Source: Candidatus Eisenbacteria bacterium
Lineage (GTDB): Bacteria; Orphanbacterota; Orphanbacteria; Orphanbacterales; Orphanbacteraceae
Direction: 5' to 3'
NCBI GenBank assembly: GCA_016930695.1
Contig: JAFGGD010000045.1
Coordinates: forward strand, 62,001 to 126,000
Length of the DNA stretch: 64,000 nucleotides
Part shown: one piece after another, positions 1 through 7,343 of the stretch
Layout: every line of letters starts with the position of its first letter
How positions within the stretch are numbered: position 1 is the stretch's first letter
Notes under the pieces: generated by a model
The model's database searches: none
What the model was told of the DNA's origin: nothing
Seen by the model: only the letters and a program-made list of their open reading frames with translations
Made by a program: the position numbers and the translations under genes

Positions 1-71
1 TCCCCCATCGGGGGTGGCCCGGGAGAGGACGGCGGGGGAGGCACCAAACCGAATCACAGGAAGGCGAAACC
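1..71 (+). other. Leader of the rpsB operon
   Basis: This edge segment contains a short inverted repeat (CCCCC at 2-6, GGGGG at 10-14, 3-nt loop). No T run follows, so I do not call it a terminator. An AGGAAGG ribosome binding site at about 58-64 precedes the rpsB TTG start. The promoter, and probably rplM-rpsI if the usual gene order holds, lie outside the window. Confidence 0.4.
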
Positions 72-842
72 TTGGCCAAGATCGAACTGAAAGACCTGCT
101 GGACGCTGGGGTGCATTTCGGCCATCAGACGAGCCGATGGAACCCCAAGATGAAGCCCTACATTTTCATCGAACGAAACGGCATTTACATCCTCGACATG
201 CAGAAGACTCTCGGCTGCATCGAAGCGGCTCGCCGTGTCGTCGAGAAGGTCGTGCGGGGCGGCCGTTCCGTCCTCTTCGTCGGCACCAAGCGGCAGGCGA
301 AGGACGTGATCGCCGACGAGGCGAACCGTTGCTCCATGTACTATGTGAACGAGCGCTGGTTCGGCGGCATGCTCACCAACTTCCAGACCATCCGGAAACG
401 CGCCGACTACTACGAGGATCTGATCCGGATGCGTGAAGAGGGAAAGTTCAGCCTCTTTTCGAAGAAAGAGGCGCTTCACATGGAGAAGCGCGCCCAAAAA
501 CTCGAGAAGGTGCTGAAGGGCGTCGTGGAGATGCGCGGCCTACCCGGCCTCGTCTTCGTGGTGGACACCAAGAAGGAACACCTGGCGGTCAAGGAGGCGA
601 ATCGCCTCGGCATCCCGGTGGTGGGCGTGGTGGACACCAACTCCGACCCCGACCTCATCAATTATCCCATCCCAGGCAACGACGACGCCATCCGTTCGAT
701 CCGCCTGATTACGCGGCTCGTGTCGGACACGGTCTTGGAAGCCCGCCAGCAGGTCGACAAGGATCGGCCGGGCGAAGCGGTGGGCGGGGACGATTCCGCC
801 GAAAAGGCGGAGGCGGTCGCCGAGGCCGAGACGGAGTCCTAG
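72..842 (+). CDS. rpsB: 30S ribosomal protein S2
   Basis: Ribosomal protein S2 is a late-assembling component of the small subunit that contacts S1 and the head of 16S rRNA. The 256-residue product has the S2 opening (KDLLDAGVHFGHQTSRWNPKM) and the conserved block VVDTKKEHLAVKEANRLGIP followed by GVVDTNSDPD. The length fits the family. I chose the TTG at 72 because it directly precedes AKIELKDLL and has AGGAAGG at normal spacing. The last 25 residues are an acidic, alanine-rich tail beyond the folded domain. It is first in the conserved order rpsB-tsf-pyrH-frr and is very likely cotranscribed with them. Confidence 0.98.
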   Translation: MAKIELKDLLDAGVHFGHQTSRWNPKMKPYIFIERNGIYILDMQKTLGCIEAARRVVEKVVRGGRSVLFVGTKRQAKDVIADEANRCSMYYVNERWFGGMLTNFQTIRKRADYYEDLIRMREEGKFSLFSKKEALHMEKRAQKLEKVLKGVVEMRGLPGLVFVVDTKKEHLAVKEANRLGIPVVGVVDTNSDPDLINYPIPGNDDAIRSIRLITRLVSDTVLEARQQVDKDRPGEAVGGDDSAEKAEAVAEAETES

Positions 843-910
843 TTTTCCCCGCGGCATCGCAAGAACACCCGGGCCGGAGAATGCCCGGGCGGGAAGAGAG
901 AGGTACGAAC

Positions 911-1507
911 ATGGAAATCAACGCGCAACAGGTAAAGGCCCTTCGCGAGAGGACCGGCGCGGGGATGATGGACTGCAAGAAGGCCCTTCAGGAGTGCAAC
1001 GGAGACTCGGACAAGGCGGTCGATTGGCTTCGCAAGCACGGAGTCGCCGCCGCGGCCAAGCGGGAGGGACGTGAGGCCAAGGAAGGTCTCGTTTACGCCT
1101 ACATCCACCCGGGCAATCGGGTGGGCGTTCTGATCGAAGTGAACTGCGAGACCGATTTCGTCGCCCGGAACGCCGAATTTCAGGAGATGGTGAAGAACGT
1201 GGCGATGCACATCGCCGCCGCCTCGCCGATCGCGGTGCGCCGCGAGGAGATCTCGGAAGAGACGACGGCGAAAGAGAAAGAGATCTTCCAGGCCCAGGCC
1301 GAGGCGACGGGCAAGCCCGCCGCGGTGATCCAGAAGATCATCGAAGGGAGGCTGGAGAAGTTTTTCGCCGAGCAGGTTCTTCTCGAACAACCCTACGTGA
1401 AGGAACCGAAACTGACCGTGGGGGACGTGGTCGACGAAGTGCGCGCCAAGATCGGCGAGAACATCCGTGTTCGGCGCTTCGTTCGTTTCGAGCTGGGCGA
1501 AGCGTAG
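911..1507 (+). CDS. tsf: Translation elongation factor Ts
   Basis: EF-Ts is the guanine-nucleotide exchange factor that regenerates EF-Tu-GTP. The product starts MEINAQQVKALRERTGAGMM and carries the signature TGAGMMDCKKAL, followed by the core-domain motif EVNCETDFVARN. At 198 residues it is the short form, comparable to compact EF-Ts proteins such as that of Thermus and much shorter than the roughly 280-residue E. coli protein. The ATG at 911 follows GAGAGAGG, whereas an upstream in-frame start at 881 would add a non-homologous leader. The 68-nt gap after rpsB contains no clear terminator. Confidence 0.97.
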   Translation: MEINAQQVKALRERTGAGMMDCKKALQECNGDSDKAVDWLRKHGVAAAAKREGREAKEGLVYAYIHPGNRVGVLIEVNCETDFVARNAEFQEMVKNVAMHIAAASPIAVRREEISEETTAKEKEIFQAQAEATGKPAAVIQKIIEGRLEKFFAEQVLLEQPYVKEPKLTVGDVVDEVRAKIGENIRVRRFVRFELGEA

Positions 1508-1517
1508 AGGAGGTCCC

Positions 1518-2234
1518 ATGAGCGGCCAATACCGGCGGGTGCTGCTCAAGTTATCCGGCGAGTTTCTCTCGGGACCGAAAGAGGCCGGCATCGACCCGGA
1601 AACGTTGAGCCGCGTGGCGGGCGAGATCGCTCGCGTGCACGACATGAGCGTACAACTCGGCGTGGTGATCGGCGGCGGCAACCTCTATCGCGGCCTCAGG
1701 GGCGTCGCCGAGGGGATGGACCGGGTGACGGCGGACCAGATGGGGATGCTCGCCACGATCATCAACGCCCTCGCGCTCCAAGACATGCTCGAAAGGCGGG
1801 ACGTTCCCACCCGGGTCATGACCGCCGTCCCGCTCGAGGGAGCCGCGGAGCGTTTCGTGCGCCGCCGCGCGATCCGCCATCTCGAGAAAGACCGCGTTCT
1901 CCTTCTCGCCGGAGGAACCGGCAACCCCTTCTTCACCACCGACACCGCCGCCGCCCTCCGGGGCGCCGAACTCGGCGCGGACGTTCTGCTCAAGGCGACC
2001 CGGGTGGACGGCGTGTTCAGCGCCGACCCGGAAAAAGACCCCGGGGCGGAGTTCATTCGAACGATCGGCTACAAGGACGTGATCGGACGGGGCCTGGGCG
2101 TGATGGATTCCACCGCCGTGGCGCTCTGCATGGAGAACCGGATTCCGATCGTCGTCTTCAACATGAAGGAAGATAACCTCGTCCGCGTGATACGGGGAGA
2201 AGAGGTGGGCACCACCGTGAAGGAGGCGATCTGA
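1518..2234 (+). CDS. pyrH: UMP kinase
   Basis: Bacterial UMP kinase, an amino-acid-kinase-fold hexamer, phosphorylates UMP to UDP in pyrimidine nucleotide synthesis. The 238-residue product begins MSGQYRRVLLKLSGEFLSG. It has the glycine-rich VVIGGGNLYRG loop, the TADQMGMLAT segment and the FTTDTAAALRGAELGADVLLKATRVDGV region typical of PyrH. The ATG at 1518 has GAGGAGG seven bases upstream. It starts 10 nt after tsf ends, and its stop codon directly abuts the frr start. Confidence 0.97.
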   Translation: MSGQYRRVLLKLSGEFLSGPKEAGIDPETLSRVAGEIARVHDMSVQLGVVIGGGNLYRGLRGVAEGMDRVTADQMGMLATIINALALQDMLERRDVPTRVMTAVPLEGAAERFVRRRAIRHLEKDRVLLLAGGTGNPFFTTDTAAALRGAELGADVLLKATRVDGVFSADPEKDPGAEFIRTIGYKDVIGRGLGVMDSTAVALCMENRIPIVVFNMKEDNLVRVIRGEEVGTTVKEAI

Positions 2235-2792
2235 ATGCCCGAGAAGCTCATTGCGGAAACGGAAGACCGGATGCGCAAGGCGGGGGACAGTCTCGCCCGG
2301 GAGCTGGCGGGGATTCGCACCGGGAAGGCGAATCCGGGACTGCTCGATCCGGTGAAAGTGGACTATTACGGGACGCAGACACCGCTTCGCCAACTCGCCA
2401 ACGTGGCCGCCCCGGAGCCCCGTCTGCTCGTAGTGCAGCCCTTTGACAAATCCGCCCTCGGCGAGATGGAAAAGGCGATCCTCAAGTCTTCCCTCGGCCT
2501 CAATCCGTCCAACGACGGAAACGTGATCCGTATTCCCATCCCCTCCCTCACCGAAGAGCGCCGCAAGGAACTGGCGAAGATGGTCCGCAAGCTGGGGGAG
2601 AGCGGAAAGGTGGCGGTCCGGAACATCCGTCGCGACGCGAACGAGAAGATCAAGCGCTCCGAAAAGGAAGGCCAGGTCACCGAGGACGACTCGAAACGCA
2701 TGTTGGAACGGATCCAGGAAATAACCGACAAGTACATAGAGGAAATCGACGGCATGGTGGCCGCCAAGGAGAAGGAGGTCATGGAGGTCTAA
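2235..2792 (+). CDS. frr: Ribosome recycling factor
   Basis: RRF works with EF-G to split post-termination ribosomes. The 185-residue product has the usual family length and conserved blocks: RELAGIRTGKANPGLLDPVKVDYYG, written here as two overlapping segments RTGKANPGLL and VKVDYYG, then NDGNVIRIPIPSLTEERR and VAVRNIRRDANEKIK. The start ATG immediately follows the pyrH TGA with no intervening base, which predicts translational coupling. Its own SD, AAGGAGG, lies within the end of pyrH. Confidence 0.97.
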   Translation: MPEKLIAETEDRMRKAGDSLARELAGIRTGKANPGLLDPVKVDYYGTQTPLRQLANVAAPEPRLLVVQPFDKSALGEMEKAILKSSLGLNPSNDGNVIRIPIPSLTEERRKELAKMVRKLGESGKVAVRNIRRDANEKIKRSEKEGQVTEDDSKRMLERIQEITDKYIEEIDGMVAAKEKEVMEV

Positions 2793-2825
2793 GGCCTCCG
2801 TGGACGCCGGGCGGGGGAAATATCT

Positions 2826-3599
2826 TTGACGGATCGGGACGCCAAGGAAGAATCCTTGCAGGAGGAAATAATCGCCCGGGGAAGCGTTCCCCGCCACGTC
2901 GCCGTGATCATGGACGGCAACGGACGATGGGCGGAGCGGCGGGGCCTTCCACGGATCGCGGGCCATCACGCCGCCGTGGAATCGGTTCGTTCCGTGGTGC
3001 GCGGGGCGGGCGCGGTCGGCGTGAAGGTTCTCTCCCTCTTCACCTTCTCCGTGGAGAACTGGTCCCGTCCCCGTGAAGAGGTGGAGGCGCTCATGGTTCT
3101 CCTCGAGGAGACCCTTCCCGCCGAGGTTCCCGAGTTGAACCGAAACGGGGTCCGCCTCCACACCGTCGGCCGGACCGGCGATCTGCCCGAATCGGTTCGA
3201 GGAGCTTTGCGCGGCGCGATCGATGCCCTCGCGGGGAACGACGGCCTGGACCTGATCCTCGCCCTCTCCTACGGCGGGCAGGCGGAGATCGTCGACGCCG
3301 CCCGGGCGCTTGCCCGTGAAGCGCGGGAGGGACGGATCGACCCGGAACGGATCGACGCCGAGGCGTTCCGGCGGCGACTCTACACCGCCGAGTTCCCCGA
3401 CCCGGACCTCCTGATTCGGACGAGCGGCGAGCGTAGAATCTCGAATTTTTATCTCTGGCAGATCGCCTATGCCGAACTCGTGTTCGCCCCGGTTCTTTGG
3501 CCCGATTTCCGAGCGGAGCATCTTTACCGTGCCATCCGGGAATACCAAGAACGGGAACGCCGTTTCGGCGGGGTCGGCTCCGTCGGAGAGAAAGCGTAG
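2826..3599 (+). CDS. uppS: Isoprenyl transferase (undecaprenyl diphosphate synthase)
   Basis: This cis-prenyltransferase condenses isopentenyl diphosphate onto farnesyl diphosphate to make the undecaprenyl carrier used for peptidoglycan and for the glycan loci in this window. Near residue 28 it has the catalytic signature VAVIMDGNGRWAERRGLPRI, followed by TLFTFSVENWSRP-like and PDLLIRTSGERRISNFYLWQ motifs, all diagnostic. The 257-residue length is normal. The start is TTG at 2826 after a GGGGGA SD. cdsA begins within its last 71 nt. Confidence 0.97.
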   Translation: MTDRDAKEESLQEEIIARGSVPRHVAVIMDGNGRWAERRGLPRIAGHHAAVESVRSVVRGAGAVGVKVLSLFTFSVENWSRPREEVEALMVLLEETLPAEVPELNRNGVRLHTVGRTGDLPESVRGALRGAIDALAGNDGLDLILALSYGGQAEIVDAARALAREAREGRIDPERIDAEAFRRRLYTAEFPDPDLLIRTSGERRISNFYLWQIAYAELVFAPVLWPDFRAEHLYRAIREYQERERRFGGVGSVGEKA

Positions 3600-4437
3600 G
3601 GGGCGCGGAAGGCTCGCGGTCCGCTTCCTCTCGGGCGTGCTCTTTCTTCCGCCCTTCGTGTTCATCACGCGCGTCGGATCCCTCCCCTTTCTTCTCCTGG
3701 TGAGCGCCCTCGCTCTTATCGCCACCTGGGAAACCTATCGTCTTCTCGGCCGCGCGTCCCTCCGTCCGTTGCTCCCGCTCGGGTGCCTCGCGGCGGAGGG
3801 GCTGATCCTTCTCCTCTACCGGGGAAGACTCGGCGCGGTGCTCCTCTTTCTGGCCCTCTTCTTTCTGCTCCTCCTCGTCTCCCTCGTCCTCTCCAGGCGC
3901 GGAGATCCCTTCGCCCGCGCGGGGGGCGCCCTTTTCGCGCTCTTCTACGCCGCGGGGTTGCCCGGATTCCTCCTGCTGATCCGGGAGCTTCCCCGTACCG
4001 TGGGCGCGGGCGGTTATGAGAGGGGGGCCGCATTCGTGTTCCTTCTCTTTCTCACCGCCTGGGGCTCCGATACAGGCGCCTATTTGACCGGGATGACGTT
4101 CGGCCGGACGCCGCTGGCGCCGTCGATCAGCCCGAAAAAAACGGTGGAGGGATCGATCGGCGGGATCCTTTTCGCCGTCGGCGGCGCATTCGTCTCCCGG
4201 GCGGCATGGATCCCCGAGATGGGGGTGGTCGAGGCGGCGGCGGTGGGAATTCTCGTCGGCATCCTCTCTCAGGCGGGGGACCTGATCGAGTCGTCCCTTA
4301 AGAGAGCGGCGGAGGTAAAGGATTCGGCCGGATTCATCCCCGGACACGGCGGCGTGCTCGATCGATTCGACGGCCTCTTCTTCGCCGCGCCGGTTGTGTG
4401 GGCTTACCTTCGTTTCGTCCTCTTCCGGGGGGTGTGA
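3529..4437 (+). CDS. cdsA: Phosphatidate cytidylyltransferase
   Basis: This integral membrane enzyme makes CDP-diacylglycerol from phosphatidate and CTP. The product has about eight hydrophobic segments and the C-terminal CdsA signature: an SxKRAAEVKDSAGFIPGHGG region followed by GVLDRFDGLFFAAP. The SPKKTVEGSIGG motif is upstream of it. The start is uncertain. I favour GTG at 3529, which overlaps uppS by 71 nt and gives 302 residues, because it is the last canonical start before the first membrane helix. The frame stays open to an ATG at 3469, but that would add sequence read from inside the uppS active-site region. Confidence 0.93.
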   Translation: MPSGNTKNGNAVSAGSAPSERKRRGRGRLAVRFLSGVLFLPPFVFITRVGSLPFLLLVSALALIATWETYRLLGRASLRPLLPLGCLAAEGLILLLYRGRLGAVLLFLALFFLLLLVSLVLSRRGDPFARAGGALFALFYAAGLPGFLLLIRELPRTVGAGGYERGAAFVFLLFLTAWGSDTGAYLTGMTFGRTPLAPSISPKKTVEGSIGGILFAVGGAFVSRAAWIPEMGVVEAAAVGILVGILSQAGDLIESSLKRAAEVKDSAGFIPGHGGVLDRFDGLFFAAPVVWAYLRFVLFRGV

Positions 4438-4438
4438 G

Positions 4439-5608
4439 ATGGAACGTCGGCGCGTCATCCTTCTCGGCTCGACCGGATCGATCGGAAGGAACACCATTCG
4501 CGTCGTCGGAGAGATGCCGGACCGTTTCCGGATCGTCGCACTCGCCGCGCGAGGGAACGGCGGCGCGCTGGAGGAGCAGATCGCGGCCTGCCGTCCGGAG
4601 ATCGTCGCCCTGGCCGATCGGGAGGCGGCCGGGAGACTCGCCGCGCGGATCGGACCGGGAGGTCCCCGGGTGATCGGCGGAGAGGGCGCGCCCGCGGAGA
4701 TTCTCGCCGCCGTGGACGCGGAGATCTTGGTGAACGCGGTGGTCGGCGCCGCCGGCCTGCGGCCCACTCTGGAGGCGCTCGGGCGAGTCGAGAGGATCTG
4801 TCTCGCCAACAAGGAGAGTCTCGTCGCCGGAGGAGCGGTGGTGATGGAGAAGGCGCGGCGGACCGGAACGGAAATACTCCCCATCGACAGCGAGCACGGG
4901 GCGCTCCATCAGTGCCTGGAGGGACGCCGGCCCGGGGAGGTGAGGCGCCTGGTGCTCACCGCGTCCGGCGGCCCTTTTCGCGATCTCACCGCCGAAGCGC
5001 TGGACAAGGTCACCGTGGAGGACGCCCTCGCACATCCCACCTGGAAGATGGGGAGGAAGATCACCATCGACTCGGCGACGCTCATGAACAAGGGGCTCGA
5101 GGTGATCGAGGCGATGCATCTCTTCGGTTACGGCCCCGACCGGATCGAGGTGGTGATCCACCCCCAAAGCGTGATCCATTCGTTGGTGGAGTTCGTGGAC
5201 GGATCCTACGTCGCCCAGCTGGGTGAAACGGATATGAGACATCCGATCCGTTATGCATTATCTTATCCGTGGAGACCCCCGGTGGAGAACCGTTTCGATT
5301 TGTCCGCCGTCGGGGCGCTCACTTTCGAGCGGCCCGACACGGACCGTTTCCCCTGTCTCGCCATCGCCTACGGCGCCGCGCGGCGGGGAGGGACGGCTCC
5401 GGCGGTTATGAACGCCGCCAACGAGACTGCGGTGGAGTCCTTTCTCGCCGGCGAGATCCGCTTCCAGGAGATTCCGCGGGTGATCGCCCGCGCGATGGAG
5501 CGGGTCGGCGTAGAGGACGACCCGTGCGAGGAAGATCTCTTTACCGCCGACCGGGCCGCACGCGTCGCGGCCGGGGAGTTGCTCGCCGCCCGGCGGCTTT
5601 CCGGATAG
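4439..5608 (+). CDS. dxr: 1-deoxy-D-xylulose 5-phosphate reductoisomerase
   Basis: Dxr is an NADPH- and divalent-metal-dependent enzyme that converts DXP to MEP, the committed step of the non-mevalonate isoprenoid pathway. Residues 9-16 hold the NADPH loop GSTGSIGR. The substrate and metal motifs LANKESLVAGG, LPIDSEHGA and IDSATLMNKGLEVIEA follow in the expected order. The length (389 residues) is standard. The ATG at 4439 sits one base after the cdsA stop and is preceded by GGGGGG, so the two are probably coupled. Placing dxr next to uppS links precursor and carrier-lipid synthesis. Confidence 0.97.
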   Translation: MERRRVILLGSTGSIGRNTIRVVGEMPDRFRIVALAARGNGGALEEQIAACRPEIVALADREAAGRLAARIGPGGPRVIGGEGAPAEILAAVDAEILVNAVVGAAGLRPTLEALGRVERICLANKESLVAGGAVVMEKARRTGTEILPIDSEHGALHQCLEGRRPGEVRRLVLTASGGPFRDLTAEALDKVTVEDALAHPTWKMGRKITIDSATLMNKGLEVIEAMHLFGYGPDRIEVVIHPQSVIHSLVEFVDGSYVAQLGETDMRHPIRYALSYPWRPPVENRFDLSAVGALTFERPDTDRFPCLAIAYGAARRGGTAPAVMNAANETAVESFLAGEIRFQEIPRVIARAMERVGVEDDPCEEDLFTADRAARVAAGELLAARRLSG

Positions 5609-5648
5609 CCGGGCGGAGTTCCCCGCTTTCGCATTAAGGAGTGCAATC

Positions 5649-6947
5649 GTGTTTCTCCCCTTTCTCGCGCCGGTTCTGGTGATCGGTGTGCTCGTCCTGG
5701 TCCACGAAATGGGCCACTTCGTGGTGGCCAAGTGGCGGGGCATCCGGGTGGAAACCTTTTCGATCGGTTTCGGTCCCGCCATCGCCGGTTTCCGGCGGGG
5801 GGACACGTTCTATAAAATCTCCTGGATCCCTTTCGGCGGCTACGTGAAGATGTCCGGCGAGGATCCGGAAGAAGACGAAGCCGGGCGGGACGAGCCGTGG
5901 CGATTCCATCGGAAGAGCGTGGCGGATCGGGCCGCCGTGATCCTGGCCGGCCCGGCCGCCAATTTCGTTTTGGCCGCTCTGGTCTACTCCCTGATTTTTT
6001 ATGCCTATGGCGCCGATTGGATCGAAACGACGGTTGTCGGGTTCGTCCTCCCCGGGACGGCGGCGGAGGAAGCGGGTGTCCTCCCCGGGGATCGCGTGGT
6101 GCGCGTCGGCGGGGACCCGGTCGGGGATTGGGTCGAGATGGCCGGGAGGATCGGGAAGAGGGAGGACGGTCCGCTTCTTCTGACCGTGGAGAGGGAGGGA
6201 ACGGAGAGAACGATCTCCTTGAAACCCCGCGAGGGAGAGCCGGTCGGAATCGCCCCGGAATACGATACCCGCGTCGGCGCCGTTTCTCCCGAGGGGCCGG
6301 CGGGCGCGGCGGGGCTCGCCCGAGGGGACAGGATTCTCGCCGTGGACGGCGAGCGGGTCAGGACCTGGAGGGAGATGCGGGGACGGATCGAGGCGGCGCC
6401 GGGCCGGGAACTGGAGATCCTTTACGAGAGGGCGGGGACGGAAAACCGTGTCCGGATCACGCCGGACCCGGTGGAGGAAACCGGCCCGGACGGGACGATT
6501 CGCACGGTCGGCAAGCTGCAGATCGGAGAGTATGTCGACAAGAAAAGACTCGGCCCGATCGGGGCGTTCGCCGAGGGCGCCCGGCAAACCTGGTGGGTGA
6601 CCGAGAACGTCTTCGTCTTCCTGCAGAGGCTTTTCACCGGCGGCGTTTCCCGGGACATGGTGGGCGGACCGGTTTCCATCTTCAACCTCTCCCGGGAGAG
6701 CGCCAAGCGGGGTCTCGACACGCTGCTCACCCTTCTCGCCTTTCTCTCGGTGGAACTCGGCATTCTGAACCTGTTCCCCATACCGGTGCTCGACGGGGGG
6801 CACATGGTCTTCCTCGGCATCGAGGCGGTCCGCCGAAAGCCGCTCGCCCTGAAGCACCGGCTGATCGCCCAGCAGGTCGGCCTCTTGGTGATCCTCACGA
6901 TGATGGTTACGGTCACCTTCTTCGATGTGGGGCGCCTGTTCGATTGA
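5649..6947 (+). CDS. rseP: Site-2 protease RseP, zinc metalloprotease
   Basis: RseP is an intramembrane zinc protease that cleaves anti-sigma factors and leftover signal peptides. The active-site HEMGH is at residues 19-23 in the first transmembrane helix, and NLFPIPVLDGGH near residue 375 provides the third metal ligand. Between them are two tandem PDZ-like domains (about 125-290). The 432-residue length is typical. GTG at 5649 follows an excellent AAGGAGTG SD. It closes the rpsB-to-rseP run. The substrate anti-sigma factor is not in this window. Confidence 0.96.
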   Translation: MFLPFLAPVLVIGVLVLVHEMGHFVVAKWRGIRVETFSIGFGPAIAGFRRGDTFYKISWIPFGGYVKMSGEDPEEDEAGRDEPWRFHRKSVADRAAVILAGPAANFVLAALVYSLIFYAYGADWIETTVVGFVLPGTAAEEAGVLPGDRVVRVGGDPVGDWVEMAGRIGKREDGPLLLTVEREGTERTISLKPREGEPVGIAPEYDTRVGAVSPEGPAGAAGLARGDRILAVDGERVRTWREMRGRIEAAPGRELEILYERAGTENRVRITPDPVEETGPDGTIRTVGKLQIGEYVDKKRLGPIGAFAEGARQTWWVTENVFVFLQRLFTGGVSRDMVGGPVSIFNLSRESAKRGLDTLLTLLAFLSVELGILNLFPIPVLDGGHMVFLGIEAVRRKPLALKHRLIAQQVGLLVILTMMVTVTFFDVGRLFD

Positions 6948-6971
6948 CCGGGGGCTCGAACGGGGGATGGA

Positions 6972-7250
6972 TCAGGGGTTCGAGGAAGCGAGGGAATCGA
7001 GGAGATCTTTCCACCTTCCCGGTTCATTCTCCATGCTCGCCGTGAGAAGGGATTCGACGCGCGCCCTGCCTCCGAGCGAATCCAAAGTCGCCCGAAGCGC
7101 CTCCAAATCGTCGACGGCCGGTTCCCGGCCGGGCGATCCCGCCTCCACCAGCCGGATGTAGATACGCTCCAGCGATTCCCGGTCCGTGTCTTTCGGACCG
7201 GAGCAGGCGAGCAGCGGCAGGATGAGGAAAAGCGCGGCGGCGACGCGCAT
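6972..7250 (-). CDS. Small predicted lipoprotein of unknown function
   Basis: This 92-residue product begins MRVAAALFLILPLLACSG. It has a short basic N-region, a hydrophobic core and a lipobox LLAC with Cys16 as the predicted lipidated residue. The mature part is an acidic, largely helical segment of about 75 residues with no family I recognise. The start is supported by GGAGG on the minus strand at normal spacing and by a minus-strand promoter at 7288-7316. The gene is convergent with rseP (25-nt gap) and divergent from the tamA-like gene. I infer a periplasmic or outer-membrane role from position only. Confidence 0.75.
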   Translation of the reverse strand: MRVAAALFLILPLLACSGPKDTDRESLERIYIRLVEAGSPGREPAVDDLEALRATLDSLGGRARVESLLTASMENEPGRWKDLLDSLASSNP

Positions 7251-7263
7251 AACGGACCTCCGG

Positions 7264-7292
7264 TTGGATCGCACCTGTTTCTCGGGTATTAT
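7264..7292 (+). promoter_or_regulatory. Sigma70-type promoter for the tamA-like/tamB operon
   Basis: TTGGAT at 7264-7269 and TATTAT at 7287-7292 are separated by 17 bp, which is the ideal spacing. The predicted start site is about 45 nt upstream of the ATG at 7344. The -10 overlaps that of the divergent promoter. Confidence 0.65.
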
Positions 7293-7316
7293 GGGGCGGT
7301 ACGGGTTCGGAGGCAA
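7288..7316 (-). promoter_or_regulatory. Divergent promoter for the small lipoprotein gene
   Basis: On the minus strand, TTGCCT (7316-7311) and CATAAT (7293-7288) are 17 bp apart. The -10 matches consensus at five of six bases and overlaps the -10 of the plus-strand promoter, so the two polymerases would compete for the same site. Confidence 0.6.
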
Positions 7317-7343
7317 GACCCGACCATCGGCGGCGAGGATAGG

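Noticed and set aside
2-14. CCCCC-ATC-GGGGG inverted repeat as a terminator
   Set aside because: There is no T run after it and the upstream gene is not in the window.
1551-3725. A 724-codon minus-strand open frame opposite pyrH-frr-uppS
   Set aside because: It lies opposite three certain genes and has no recognisable protein motif.
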